Source: Theristus sp. LFF4_11
Lineage: Eukaryota > Nematoda > Chromadorea > Monhysterida > Xyalidae
Length of the DNA: 64,000 nucleotides
NCBI GenBank assembly: GCA_030248135.1
Contig: JASANC010000735.1
Span: forward strand, 1 to 64,000
Direction: 5' to 3'
Below are positions 40,001 through 55,000 of this stretch, in pieces (positions within the stretch are counted from its first letter, which is position 1; each line of letters begins with the position of its first letter). The position numbers were made by a program, and so were the translations under genes. The notes beneath the pieces were generated by a model. That model had not been told where the DNA came from. It saw only the letters and a list, made by a program, of their open reading frames with translations, and ran no database searches.

Positions 40001-43000
40001 TTGATTTTTTCACTGTGAAACGAAAACGTGTGCAAAAAGCACAAAAATCAACTTTTTACCCATTTTTTGGGTGGGCAAGTGGTCAGTTGCAAAATATCAA
40101 AACTGATTCAGATACAGCGGTTGTAAGGCTGTTATGAAACTGTTTTTTAAACAACTCTACATTTAAAACTAAAAATTAAAACAAAAAACCACTGGAAAAC
40201 GCATAAAAATGTGTTTTTGCCCTATTTTTAAAACAATAAAAATGCCCGGGGCAAAAATCTAAGGTCAGATTCAAATTCAGCAATCTTGAAAACCCCCCTG
40301 GAGAACTAAAAATTAAAATTACAAGTTGTTTCTAACTTGATTTTTTCATTGTGAAACGAAAACGTGTGCAAAAAGCAAAAAAAATCAACTTTTTACCCAT
40401 TTTTTAAGTGGACAAGTGGTCAGTTGCAAAATATCAAAACAGATTCAGATACAGCGGTTGTATGGTTGTTATAAAACAGCTTTGTTAAAAAAAAATCCGC
40501 ATTTAAAATTAAAAATTAAAACAAAAAACCACTGGAAACGCATAAAAATGTGTTTTTGCCCAACTTTTAGAGCAAAAAAAGGCCCGGGACAAAAATCTAA
40601 GGTCAGATTCGAATTCAGCGACCCCGAAACCCTCCATGTAGAACTAAAAATTAAAATTACAAGTTGTTTCGCACTTGATTTTTTTACTGTAAAACAAAAA
40701 CGTGTGCAAAAAGCAAAAAAATCAACTTTTTACCCATTTTTTAGGTGGGCAAATGGTCAGTTGCAAAATATCAAAACTGATTCCGATACAGCGGTTGTAA
40801 GGCTGTTGTAAAACAGCTTTGTTAAAAAAATCCGCACTTAAAATTAAAAAATAAAACCAAAAAACACTGGAAAACGCAAAAAAATGTGTTTTTGCCCAAT
40901 TTTAAAGCAAAAAAATGCCCGGGGCAAAAATCTAAGATCAGATTCGAATTCAGCGACCCCGAAAACCCCCCTGTAGAACCAAAAATGAAAATCGAAAAAT
41001 TGTGTTTATGAGCTCAAAAAAATGTTTAAAAAAAATAGCGTAATTTTTAAAAAAAAGTAATTTTAACTAGCGTCGTAGCGCCTCAGGGACCCCCCTTGCA
41101 AGGGCTCATTGATACAGGGCCTTAAAGAACTCCGCAAGATCTTTCACGTGAATACTGTGTGAGGTTCCAGAAACTGTGCAACTACGAGATACGGTAGGGC
41201 TAAAAAGGTACACTTTGCGAAAAATCGCAAAAAATCGAGGGTTTTTCAACTTCCGCACCCTAAAAACGACCTTTATAGGCATAATCAGGGGGTACTCAGG
41301 GGGTAAACCTGAAGCGCCTTGATTAGTAGAATGTCCCTGCACCCTTGGTTTAAAAACTTTCCCATGTAGCGCTAGACCCCCCCACTCTTATTTGCAAACG
41401 GTGTTAATACTTTAAAAATATTGTATTATAGGCGACTTCACGGCAGCACAAGATAACTTTTCTTCAGGGTTATTATTCAGTAAACGTTACTGTTTTTCTT
41501 TTCTAAGTCAATGCCACTTCACCAAAAATGCTTGGCATTGATTAAGCCACATACGCTCGGGTCAATTGGCTAGTCTATATTATTAATATTATTAAATTTA
41601 CAAAGTGTCTGTGGCACTTTTTTTGCAATTTGAATTGGCGCCCATTTTTGCTACTTATGAAAACTCCATCTCAATTTCCTTAACCTATTTTTTTATTAAT
41701 GCCAGTTGAGATTGTTTTCTCAAAACGTCGCTCTTCATAGCTGGAGTCATCATGATACTCTTTGGTCAACAGAGACAGTTCAGCGCAGCATAGGCAAATG
41801 GAAGCGTGGCTGATCAAAACTTGATGATCGACTGGAAAAGATGTAACAAAACCGTCTTTGAAAAAGTTTGAAATTTTTTTTGTTTTAAAAAAATCGGGTT
41901 GCAAAACGCACATCGACATCGGCATTGCAAGTTGCACTTTGGATTCAAAACAAGTAAATTTCATTGAAATTGATACTCCATGTTTCATTTTCAAATTGAT
42001 ACTCCGGGGTTATGAGCGATAATTTCAACGTAACGCACACGATGGGCAACTGGCAATTGTTGCTGCTCAAAACTTGACGAGCGACTGCGAAAGATGTTAC
42101 AAAACCGTCTTTGAAAAAAGTTAGTTTTTTGAATGGGTCGAAATGGTATTTACCATTCATTTTCACTTTGCAAAATGCACTTTGGGTCATGTTGGGGTAA
42201 ACGGGAAAAACTTCAATGACTGCAAAACGAATCTATAAACGTCACTTTTTTGTTTCTTCTATTCATTTACACTTTAGAAAAAGGCTTGGCTTATGTTAGG
42301 GTAACCGGGTAAAAGAAGCGTTAGCTTTTAAAACGGGTATTTTTTAATGAAAAAACGTTAATTTTTGTATTTTTTATTCAATCTTACTTAACTTACAAAA
42401 AGGCTTGACTTAGGTTAGTGTAAACGGGTAAAAATAGCAAAATCATAAACTTCGCATTTTTTATTTATTTAAATACATTAAAAAATATTGTATTGTAGGC
42501 GACTTCACGGCAGCACAAGGTAAATTTTCTTCAGGGTTACTTATCAGTAAACGTTACTGTTTTTTCTTTCTAAGTCAATGCCACTTCACCAAAAAGGCTT
42601 GGCATTGATTAAGCCACATAAGCTCGGGTCAATAGGCTAGTTCCTTATAGTTTTCGTTAAGGGATTTCTGGAAATTTCAGAGGGAACAAATCCAAATACT
42701 ATTTTTTTCGACGCACTGAGAAAAGCATCAGTGGACATTTTGTCGAGTTCGTTCGTCTCCATTCGTGAGAGAGCGTGGTGAATTGGATCTTTGGTGAATT
42801 TCACTTGGTCGGCCACGTCTCGCCAAGTCCACTCCTTCTCTAAAACTCGAGAAAGATTTTTTTAATGAAAAAAGAAAACTCAAATACTATTTTCAGCAAT
42901 TCAAAATGCATGCAATTCAGACAAACGTTTATTAACGGCGAACGTTCATCATTTTATTCTGAAACATGAATGACTCACTTGACTTCTTGTCCTGCGTCTT

Positions 43001-46000
43001 CAGTGTACTTTTAATGGTGCCGTCGTCGCCTTTCACCATCTCGAATCTGAGAAATCAAAAAAACCAGTGCTGCACAGACACGATGGCGCCATCACGCTGG
43101 AGGGAGAGAGACAGCAAACACAGAAAGCACGAACGAACGCACTTGACGGGCGCGTTGCGGAAGTACAACATCGCGTACTCCATCATGGTGAACTTGCCCA
43201 CCGGCTGGCCGTTCATCGTGATCTGCGGCGTCTGCGATGGCGGCGTGCCATTCGCGGTCGCCACCCACTGCTCGTCGGTCGGCTGAAAACGTGCACTTGT
43301 CCACTTGTGAAATTAAATTATTATAAAAAAATTATTGTAAACGCCACTTGGAAAATTAATGCAATCTATGTATATGTACTGTACATATAAACTGAACACA
43401 ACATTCAGCACAACATCAGTCTAAAATACAATCAGTCTTCTCACAGCGAGCAGCGCCGAACATCTCTCAAACATCAACTGGCTGGTTTTTCGGACGTGCC
43501 GACGAGCGACCACCGAGCCGCGATGGTGATAAATATGCTCAGAATTACTTAAATGCATTTTAGTGTCGCACGCTTTCTTATAACCAATATCGTCGTCAAA
43601 GAGAAGCTGATCCCAGCATGGCCACGTGAATGCTAGACACGGACAGACACGAATTTTGTACAAGCGAATCGTCGCTTCATCCATTCATGTTTGCACGGTT
43701 ACGTGTGTTTTTTTAGCAATTCAATTGTCGTCCAGTCAATCAGTCGATTCAATTAGTATACTCAGAAGCGATCAGTCAAAACATTCATGAATAATCCGAG
43801 TGTTTCGTGGAATTTTGAACGATCATTTCTATAAATAAGCGGATGCGGCTATATTTATTATCAGTTCACTGAATTCAAACGATATGCACAAAGGAATGAT
43901 TATTCGGCATGCATGAACAAACCAACAACAAACGCATGTAACTGAACCGTTGCACCCGTACGGTCAGCGCCATTTTATCGATGTTGAGTCAAAACCTGGA
44001 TAGCTCCGAACAAAAGCGTTTTCACAATCAGAGCCAAACCAAACAGAGAGCGCTGTTGAGGTCGATGGTGACAACATTCACGCATATGCATATTTTACCG
44101 GCATTTGCATCAACGTTATTACCGCTTTTTTACAGAGTGATTTCAAAAAATCACCTATCAAAACCATGCAAAACAACAACGCGCACTATCAACACAAAAT
44201 CGAAAACATGAGATGCGATTTGAACGTTTGTGTGAGTTTATAGTTTAACTTCACGACAACCATTCGCAAAAGTACATAAAAATTGCTCATCAGTCAAATC
44301 GCGCATATGATACGAAAGATTTCCGGGTCGGTTTGCATGCATTTCACTGATCCCACAATTTTGCGAATATCATCACATTTCAGAACGCACACACACCACA
44401 CGCACATCAACATTTCACCAACCAACTCCACAATTGTGAGGCGCAATAAAGTGACAATCAAAAAAATGACCTTGGCTTGCCCTGGCGCCAATGTTCTCGA
44501 TTAGTTGATCATGATGACATTCATTACGACCGATTACTGACAGCCGCAATTCACACACAAAACATAGAAACGCTCCGATTTAGAACGCGAATGTCAGATA
44601 CGTTGCATGACTTCAATGATATCTTCAAAGCCATAAGAACACCGTTTTAAAGTTATTCGGAAAATTGAAAACGTTTGAAAAGCCAAAATTTTACCTGCGA
44701 CGGTGGAAGAGGGGGCGATGTCACAATTTTAAAGTATGCATGAATAATATGTCCATGTTTTCGTCCGAATGTTCTCATTTACACCGCATTCACAACAGAC
44801 GATCACTCATAACAGAAATTTTTGTGTTAACAAAAACAACTTCCACCTCTATCAGAAATTCCACTATATTCTGTTATTGAAATTCACGTAAACACAAAAC
44901 GAGAGAAAAAGTTCTCAAGCAGGCAGACTGACTCACTTTTGGGTCGGGGACCTGCGGTGGTTGCGTTTGCACGGGAGCCATCTGCAACAATAGCAAACTT
45001 TATTATCATCGTGCGCGATTATTTATATCATGCCAGTAAACCACATTACATACTCTAAAGTAAACAGTGCAAAGAGATAATTTACGGTGATAATAACGAG
45101 AACAAAATGAATCGATAATGCAATAATAAATATTATATTTTACTTTCTGTTTTTACAAGGTTCACGGCCGTTTAAGGCAATCTGTGCAAAATGTACGTAC
45201 GACTAGAAGTGCGCACGTACATCTACTACAGGGGTGTGGGGGGGGTCCATGCAAACCTCAGTGTTAACTGTTTTTCTCAGGCAACAAAAAATTGCTAGAA
45301 ACTGAACCAAAAATACTGAAAGCGTTCCAGACAAAAAACTGATTTGCAGACAGGCACAGAAGTGTTCACCCAACTCATGCACACTGAAAAAAAGTTGAAG
45401 ATAACTATACAATCAGTGCTCCCTCATTGATTGACATTTATTTACTTTATTCAAAGGGGTCGCCGAATCATGAAGAGAAAATCATGGTGTGCACCAGAAT
45501 ACAAACGTAACACCACCACCCCTTCTACGTTTTCCTTGCTGCACAACGATTGGATGTCCAAAAACGATTTCACACCATCCCGCTGAACAATGGCGCATGC
45601 GTGCGAACGCACTTGAAATGCATTCGTTTCTGAGTGTCTTTTCCGAAATGATAAACGATTATTTAAGATAGCGCTGCAATTTTTTGTCGCATTTTTGAGT
45701 CGGTCCGCTCGTTTTGAGGTTTTTGCGCAAGTATGTTATACCTAATATTAACAGGGTTAGTAAAACATCACCAGTGGACAACTTGTGGGCTTGGCGTTAT
45801 GTTTCGATAAAATCTTCCACTTCACCTATTCTTGTATGGCAAGAATAAAATGGCGCTGAGAGGCGTGATGATGCTCTTATCTTTGAAGTTACACAACAAT
45901 AATGAGACCTCTAACGTCTGTCAAGAAAGCGCCGTCATAAAAACTCCTCCACTGTAGTTAACACAAAACAAAAGTTTTTTCTAACAAACTCGCTCAAAGC

Positions 46001-49000
46001 GGAAACTGAAGCAATTTGACCAGAACTAGCAAAAAAAATCTTCAGACTTTGAAAGAAACCAAACGACACCTTTGAAATATTCACAAAACTGCGACAAAGA
46101 AAAGAATAAAGAAAGAAAGTAGCATTTCAAAACTGATAAATCTCTGAACAGCATGCGTGTGGACGTTGACACATCACACACATCACAATGCATAAGCAAT
46201 CATGCAACGTTGTTAGCAGCGCCTGTAGCGGACGGACAGTGTCAGCGTGCAAACGTCACTCGCGGGTTAGTGCGCGGGGCGTGCCGGTCGCGTCGCACCT
46301 GCTGAGCGGGCGTGCCGGCCGGGTACGGCGCAGCAGCCAGCGGCTCCACGTAGTCCATCGGGAACCAGCCGTCCTGGTCGCGAACGCGTCCGTACGCCCA
46401 CGTGCGTCCGTCGGTCGGCGCAGCGAGCGTCTGCCCCAGCGGGGGTGCACAGAGCTCAACGATGTCCGCCTTGCGCAGGCTCAGCAGACTCTCGTCGCGT
46501 GTCTTGTAATCGGCCGTCGCGCGCACGAACGCTTTGCCCTGCACATGTGTGATCGTACTCCGATGTTTTTTGAACAAAGTTTGATCGATAGTGTCTGTTT
46601 TTGTAATTTTAGGTTTTTTTGGAGAAAACGTGATCATCAGTTTTATTTTGGAGCACTTTATACAAGTGTTCCAAAAACTTAACACATCAACTTTTACATA
46701 CAGCATGGCCGAAAAAGCAAGGCAGTCCTGGTCTTCTCAACCAAGGTTAGATCAGTCGCATACTAGGAGTTGTCTTTTTCAAAAGTGCCAAGACTTTTGA
46801 ACATCCTGTGTGCAAGAAACACAGAATGAACAGAATAGCCCAAAGAACCAACTAGTTAAAACAACACAACAAATTTGACAGACAATTGAGTTTCTGAACG
46901 TCAATTTCACCCTAAAAACTTTCGCCCTTGCACCCTGAAAAAAAGCTGCCATATTTAATCGGCCATACCGTATGTGCGAAATCATTCAGCTGAAAAGACA
47001 GAAATATCCATACTCAAACCTGTCCGGGCCCCATGACACATTGATCGATCAGTGACCGTATTTGCTCTGCGTGGTCAGAGTAGACGCGCACCTCGAAGCC
47101 GCGCCGTGTCACCCAGCGCACCAACCGCGGCTCGGGCAGATCGAGACGAGCGAGATCTTCGAATCTGACATGGACACACACTGTTGCATTCAAAATTTCA
47201 CGCTTTCAATTTTATTGCTTTAATTGAAATGAGTTTGATGAAATGAACTTTGTGAATGGTTCGTTGAATGGAAACGGAAGGACTGCATGTTACCGACTCG
47301 AAATGATCGAGCACCGCCAACGGATTCTCAGCGCTGTCGTAGTCGCGTGCGATCAGTCGGATGCCGCTCTCGGAAACGCCGAGCAGCTGGGTGACGAACT
47401 CGTGGCGTCGGTCCTCGACGACTGGATACATGCGACTGAAGTACAACGGCCACTGACGGGCGGCGTCCACGACGACACGCTTCACGACCATCGGCACGTG
47501 ACCAACATCCATCGCTTGGTCCAGGGCCACCTGGTAGGCGCCTGCAAGCAAAACATCCAACCAGAAATCACGGTGTTGAGACACATTATGCTGGAATTAT
47601 GCACTATGGAAAGAAAAACATCATAAGCATGCGGTATATTGAGCCGTTTTGCATTTGCTACAGTACAATAGCTCACTATTCGACAAAATGGACACACGAA
47701 ATGGTCGAAAAAATCAAAACAATTTCACGTTCACTCACGAAATATCTCCCAAATTGCGTCTTTTTCATACGCTCGAATGCGGAACGGCGGTTCGTCGCGA
47801 AGCACGTCACGCATGATCTGCTGATAGACGAGATCCAACGTGGTCACGTCGCGGATTTCTTCGCCGGGGAAGAACATCTGTAAATGTTGGAAAAAGCAAG
47901 TGTGTCGCTTGCATGTGGTGAGAAACTGGCTTGCCCACATTAATGACAAGAGCGTTTCCGAAAGTCGGCGTAAAATCAAAAAAAACAAATCCTAACACCT
48001 CAACACTCGCCTCTTTGCGCAAATTGATGCGCCACGGCGGATTCGTGTACGAGAGCACAGGTCCGGTGCCGCGACGTTTCTCAGTGTCGAGCGTCAGTTG
48101 CTCGTTGACCGAGCGCTGCACGGACGCTCTGCTAGCCGCCTGCTGTGCGCGCGCTCGACGACGCTCCAACGTCGGCTGCTTCAACGTCGCGCTCTCCTCC
48201 ACCCAGTCGCCTTGCGTCATCTGAACGTCCACCAGTGTGCTCGTGGTGTCTGGTTCGGTCGCCTGAAGAAAGTCACAGCGCAAAAAATCAAGCAAACGAA
48301 CTGCGAACTTCGTGTATTGCATACACTCGCAAAACAGCGGCTCTCCCTGGTTGCCCGGGATGGTTGATTTTGTGAGATTCCGCTTTCTAGGTCCGCTGAT
48401 GTTTTACGCAGACTATGAGATCTGTCTGTGGTAAAACACCTAAAACACCGTCGGCAGTTCTGCCTGGCGTCCGTCGCACTGACGAGCCAGGGGGCACCGC
48501 GGTACGCGTCTACCTGACGAAACCGCGAACTTCGTGTGAAACTGGAATCGTATTATACAGTGGCAGTTTACTTTTGTCGTGTTCAGCTGTCTCGGCTCGA
48601 ACGAGTAGTCGACGGTGGGCGTGCGTTCATGAACGACCGACTGCTGGCCTCGTTCAATGGTGTACGTGTCGACGTCTGTTGGCGCCGGGCCGTGCCACGC
48701 ATTGGTCGCCGTGATCAGCTGCTCGGCAAGCTCACTCGCGGCACGCTGCTCGACGCGCCCGTCCTCGTACACGATGTACTGACGCTGTTGTGCTGGCCAG
48801 TAGCGCACCTGCGCATTGACAGTGGTGTCATTGTTCGTGTTGTCGCCAACACTTCGCACGTGACACCAGCTCCTTCTCGGCAGGCAGCAAGTGTTCCTGC
48901 CGCAACTATAACCAACCTCATCAACCGGCGGCGGCAACGCCTGACTGTGCGCCTTCATGCGTTCGACCGCTTCGATTTCGCGCCGTTTGATCTCCTCCTG

Positions 49001-52000
49001 TGGTCGCACGATCGGCAAGCGACCGACCACTTGACCGGACTGCACCGACTGCGCGCCGGCGTGACGTGGCGGCAGCGGCGTCGGCGTTTCGCCGAAGAAA
49101 TCCATTGCCATCATCTGTAATTGTGCCAAACGCGACTGGTGGAACGCATTTCAGTGAAAAAAGTGAACATAGCAGAAAACCTGATCGCTGAACGCGATGC
49201 TGCTCTGCACGCGTGCCGCTTCGGAGGCTGGTCGTTGCTGCGGGGGCACCACGTACTGCGGCTGTTGGTACAGTTGTTGCGGCGGTTGCGTGTGCACTGT
49301 GCTGCTTGCTTGTTGTTGCATCACGGCACTTTGGCTGCAACACCAAAAGTAATGATTCTTATGACATGGCTATCTACTCACACGCTAAAAAAACCATTTT
49401 GCTTCTTTGTCTTGATTCACCAAACTCCTTGTCAAACTTTCATGTATGTAAATTTCAGATCTCACGTTTTTGAGCACCGGGTTCTCGCCAGAAACTCCCT
49501 GAAGTGTTTTCCGACCATTTGCAACATTGGCGATATGTGTTTTGTCAACTGTGCGCGCTGTACGCTGCTTTGTCAGAGGCCTACCGAGCCACCGGCACGC
49601 GTCACCGATATCGCAAATGGCCAGAAAACGCTACTCGGGAGTTTCTGCGGTAAGTCCGGTGCTCAAAAACGTTAAGATTTCAATTTTACATAGCTTGGTA
49701 AAGAGTTTTGTAATTTTTAGCGTGCAAGATACATTTTATCTATTGGCATCTTATGTCACCTGCTGCTGCTTTGGAACCTTCGTTCACTGCACATCATAGA
49801 GCGGTTCATGTCTGCTCTTGAAACTTTACAAAATGTGTCTGGATGTTTAACCGAGTGGCAAGGAAAAAAACGAAGAAAAAAACAGCTTGCTAATCGACTG
49901 TGATACCCAAGCGCTAGTTTATGCTTTCGCGCAGTCCTTTCACGACACACCTTTTTTATTGATGTTGAACGGAGTAAATGATAACACAAAGACAACACAA
50001 TGATCGGAAACAATGCGTAAACAACACAAAACACAGTGTTGTGACCGTATCTGTGGCAAGCATCTACTGGCCTATTGTGGAAAATTGATAAGATTTAGTT
50101 TTTTTTCCTTCGACAAGCGTGAAAAAGCTGGCTAGCTGGCAAGAACCCACACATCACCAAAAAATTTTCAATTTTTTGCGCAAACAGCTTTAACAACAAA
50201 ACAACAAAACAAACAACCGAAATAGGAGAACGACCGCCAACGATGTAACAAAATACTTTTTTTTCAAAACAAACCTTGTAAACTGTGCAGCGTTCTGTTG
50301 TGGATGTTCATGGCGCACTGGAATGTTGCTGTTAGCACAGGGCTGTTGCTTTATGGTGTGTTGCGATTCCGTACGCTGAAAAAACAAAACTGATGTTCGC
50401 ATTATCAACGCTTTAAAAATTTTCAACCAAATAAATGAAAATGTGTGAAGAAATTCACATCGTGGTTTGAAGCATGCGGAGGAAGAGGGGGTGGAAAACT
50501 AGGCTCCGGAGGCATCGTCGGCGGTGACGGCACGTCGGTTGTTCCATTCAGCATCGTTGGTTCTTGGTGTGTCTGTTGCTCCTTTTTCGGCGTTTCAGTC
50601 ACATTGTTGGCTGCAACAGCGCCATTTACTGTGGTTGTACTCTGCGTCACTCTGAAACACCAAAAAAATGTTGAAACAAATCTAATAACTAAAATGTGAA
50701 ATTATGGAATTAAGCAACCAGTAGTTAGATATCAACGGCGTTCAATGTTACGAGTTTTAGTTGTTGATAATAAAGAATTGAAGCGATAATCATTTGAATA
50801 AACTTCGTTATCAGATACTTCATTTTTTAAACAGTAAAACAAACCAATCGAACTTACGTTGTAGCGAAGTTGGCAGGTTGGCTACTAGCCATCATTGGAA
50901 ATTGCATCATCTGAGACAGCAAATATGAAATATTGATTGTGGGATCGATGATTGTCATAGATTTTATAAAATAAAAAAATGCTTTCTCACATTGGGTTGC
51001 ATAAACGTCGGAAATTGCATCGGCACAAACTGCATCATGCCGTTTGTTGCTGGCATGAACATTCCTTGTACTGGTTGCTGCTGGGGCTGTTGATGCGCTG
51101 GCTGTTGTTGTTGGTCACCTTGACCATTGGGCTGAAAATTATAAAAAAACTTGAGCGCGGTTGAAAGTTTTAGGGAAAATGGCAAAGTGGGACTGACGAT
51201 CGCCGTGATGACGCTGCCATTCGCGTTCATTTGAGGCATGGCGAACATCGTGGTCGACATGGCCGACGCTCGACCTGCGAATTGTTTCACATAATTAGTG
51301 GCGAAAAAATTGTAAACCGACACCACAAAAAAATTCAGAAAACATCGACTGCGATCAAAATATTGCCAATTTACCATCGATGCCGGGCATCATCATGATC
51401 ATCGGCTGCATGCCCATCATCGGGCTGGTGGTTCCGATTTGTTGAGCCTGTTGTTGCTGTGGAAATGCGCTCGCTTGCATCATCTGCATCGGTTGCTGCA
51501 TGTGTGCCTGTGGCATCATCGACATCGACTGCTGAAATAACCCTTGTCTAGTGGTTTTTATCATTTGAAGCAAACAAACACTGTTTCACAAAACAAAATG
51601 AATGACTGTTTCGGCGATGCTGTTTTACCTGCTGCGGTTGCTGTGCGGCAGTTTGCGCACCGTCGGCGCCACCTTTAATGCTCGCCACAAGGCTGAACGA
51701 ATCGTAAACTTGGTCATCGATAGTGCTGTCATGGTTGAGCACCTGACAATGAAAAACTGGAATATTCATAACCTATTATCAATTTTTTAAGTTCTGCGAC
51801 TGAATGCGTGTGCAGACGTAGAAAGGTTACTAATTTCAATTTTTATGTGGCAATTCAAAGTCGCCTAAGTGACTCGGCCTATGAGGGGGACTCGAATCAC
51901 TACCAATTTTGAATTCCCGCGTCATCCATGAAACTGTTTATGCGCGCATTGAGTTGCGGGACCAAAATAAAAGATAAAAACATTCAGACCATAGAACAAA

Positions 52001-55000
52001 GCTTCCATGTAATTTTACCGGCTCAAAAATGTCGTCCAAAAACTTGTCGACGTCGGAGTTTTTCGACGGAATTTGCATGCGGCGAATGCGCGAAGAAAAC
52101 GACATCTCGGACGGCGGGGCACCCATGGCCATGTAGCGGACGCCCCCGCGACTGCTCGCCACACCTGAGCGCACACGCGATTAGAAAGAATTGCATCACT
52201 ATTGCGCAATCTAGAAACCAGCGTATTCTCCTGACTTATTGGTGCGTAAACGACGTCGGCACTGGCAACCGACGTGGGGCGATTCAGCATGCCAGAAACG
52301 GGAACCATTCGCTCCTGCTGAATCATACGTCCACCACCGTTGGAGATCATCGGCGCGCTCGTTTGAGCGACTGGCGCTGCCATCGCTGCAACAGAGGCAA
52401 TCAGTAAGTGAGACAAGAGAACTAAAATGCAGATCACTTGGTTGCAGCTGTCCTGACTGACCACTGACAGCTCGAACTGGCGTCGGTTGTGCGTACACGG
52501 CACCGCCATTGGTGACCATCGTCACATTGTTGCTGCCAGGCATCTGTGGCGGTGGCGGCATGGTGACGCCATTCGGTTGACTCATCGGCATTTGCTGTTG
52601 CTGCACCACTGGTAGTCGTTCAAAAAACACCTGCACAAATGTTGAAGTTCATCATGAATGGGAACCCGTAGTTTATTTGAAACGGTCGCCGCACACGGAC
52701 CTGCTGTGGTATTTGTGGTTGTGACGCAGACTGCATGCTCTGCGGATGCATCATCACTGGCTGCATCATCACTGGCTGCGGCATGACGTGCACCGGCGCC
52801 GCACAAGGCAGCGCAGCTTGCGTTGCTTCTGAAAAGGCGCAAAACGTGCGCTCCTACTAAGTGGTTGAAGAATTATTCGATGAAATGTTGCACGATTGAA
52901 TTGCACAAAGCGTCAACGAACCAGTGAACGTTGCACTCGACCGGTTGATCACGGAGCCGTCTCCCTGGGCATTGCTGTTCAGAGTGCGTCTGCTCGCAGC
53001 ATCGCTTGCTGTCGGCGGCGGCACAATGCGAGTCACGGACACCGTGCTGCCGTTCATTTGTTCATTACCGGCTCTGGCGCGTGCAGCTGAGAGCTCCTGA
53101 CTCTGCGACGTCTCAGCGGGACGCGGCTCCGACGGGACACTGCCGTCAGATGACGAGCTGCAAAATGGAAAATTCCGGTACGTCTGAGAGAGACATAAAA
53201 TATCCTCACATTTGGCAACACTGCTTTAACATCCACTTACCGTCTTGTCACCATTGTTCTTGGGCGATATTTTTCCAGCGTTTCATCTGTCCGCTTCGAC
53301 GACACCAACCAACGCTCCGGAACTTTGCTTGGAAATTCGTCAGGCAGCTCGAGTTGAGCGACGACGTCCAGAATTAGTTCGTCCGGGAGCAAATCAACGC
53401 AGAGATTGTCGTTCTCCACTTGAACTATCCAACCGCCACTGATTGGAATGCCCCTGCGAATTCTTGTTCTTTTGTTTTTTTAGTACACTTAATATTCATT
53501 ATTGAAACTTTAACAATTTCACTTCAGATGACGCAACAAACATACTCATCCTTTAGCATTCGGTTCGCCAAATCCTGAGCGGAGCACCACGACTCAACTT
53601 GATACGAGCGTCGGACATCTTTATGGACAAAAAGGTTGTGGACAATGAGAAACGATGATGAAAACGACCCCAAATTAAGCCGCAAAACACGGACTATGCT
53701 CTGCGTAGGCGGGCACCGCCATGCGTTGTTTCGTACGACAGGCGCCATGCTCCAGCCAGCACGGCGGCATCGCGCGTCGTTTATCGGCCAGCGCAATTGA
53801 ATGCAACAGTCGACCGATGACGACCACGCGATACGCACCACCGTTGCTGTGCACGTAACTGAAAGGAAAATTTCAAAATAAAAAAATCATGCTGAGACCA
53901 ACAATGGTGATTAAAGCACATTGCGAGCGGGGCTCTATACCTGAGCACGTAGTTCACCAGCGATCGCGACGGAGGCACGCAAGCAGCGAGCAGCGCCAGC
54001 AGACACCAGCAGCGGTCCACTGCACCGCCGTTGCTTGTGTTGTTCTTAGTCTGATTGATCAGCTGCACGTACAGCTCATCACCCAAACTCGGCGTGTTTA
54101 ACACCTGTGCGTAAAACGGAGTACGGTTAAGTAAATAAACCGGATTCGACCGTGAAATATAATGAGCAAAAATTTCCAGTTATCAATAAACAAGCTTTGC
54201 GCCAAAAAACACACACAATTTCGAATACCATTTGAATAATGTAGTTCGCCATGAGGATCTCACACCATGAGCTGCTCTGTTCGTCGTTCATAAACTTCAG
54301 CACCAGTTTGAACAACTGAACGGATTCGTTGAATTCCCGTTCGGTGTCTTTCGCCAGAAACGGACTCACAATCGGCTCTCGACGCATTTGCCAAGTGTGA
54401 CCCTGCAAAATTTGCTTTTAATTTAGCTGATCAGTTGAAAAAGTATTGTCTAGAAATGTTTTGACCTCACCTTGAAGTGTTCGTCAGCAAACTTTTCGAA
54501 TGGATATTCATGCAGATTGCTAGGCAGCGTATACTTGCTTGGATGTAGTATTGCACCATCGATTCGTCGCATTAGCACATCGTCATAGGAAAGACGACTG
54601 TCTGCAAATGAAAAATCAATCCATATACAGTCCATATGTTTAACACAGTCCAATAATAAAAAACCCTCAAATTTCATCTAAAAATGAAACTGACAAGCAG
54701 CCTTTCGCAACATTTGCTGAATGTCGTCGGGTAAGTCTTGTGCATCACTTTCTTTTACGGCCGCTACCGACGACTTCTGAAATTGCCAGTTAGCAAGTAT
54801 TACGACCATTACATTGAATAAACTTGAAAGCGTATAATGGTTGTACCCGAGCAGATCGTTCGAATGTCGATAAACCGGACTTTTTCATTGTTTTTGTGTT
54901 TTGAGCTTGAATTTCTGCTTCTTTGCGCAGTTCTTCTTTCATTTTCAGATAACGATTTCTGAAACAAGCTTACAGATATACACAATGAATAAGCAAAATT

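Noticed and set aside
43981..44880. Several short plus-strand frames in the myosin intron 43.3-44.9 kb
   Set aside because: AT-rich, no homology or motif, and the gene runs on the other strand through this intron.
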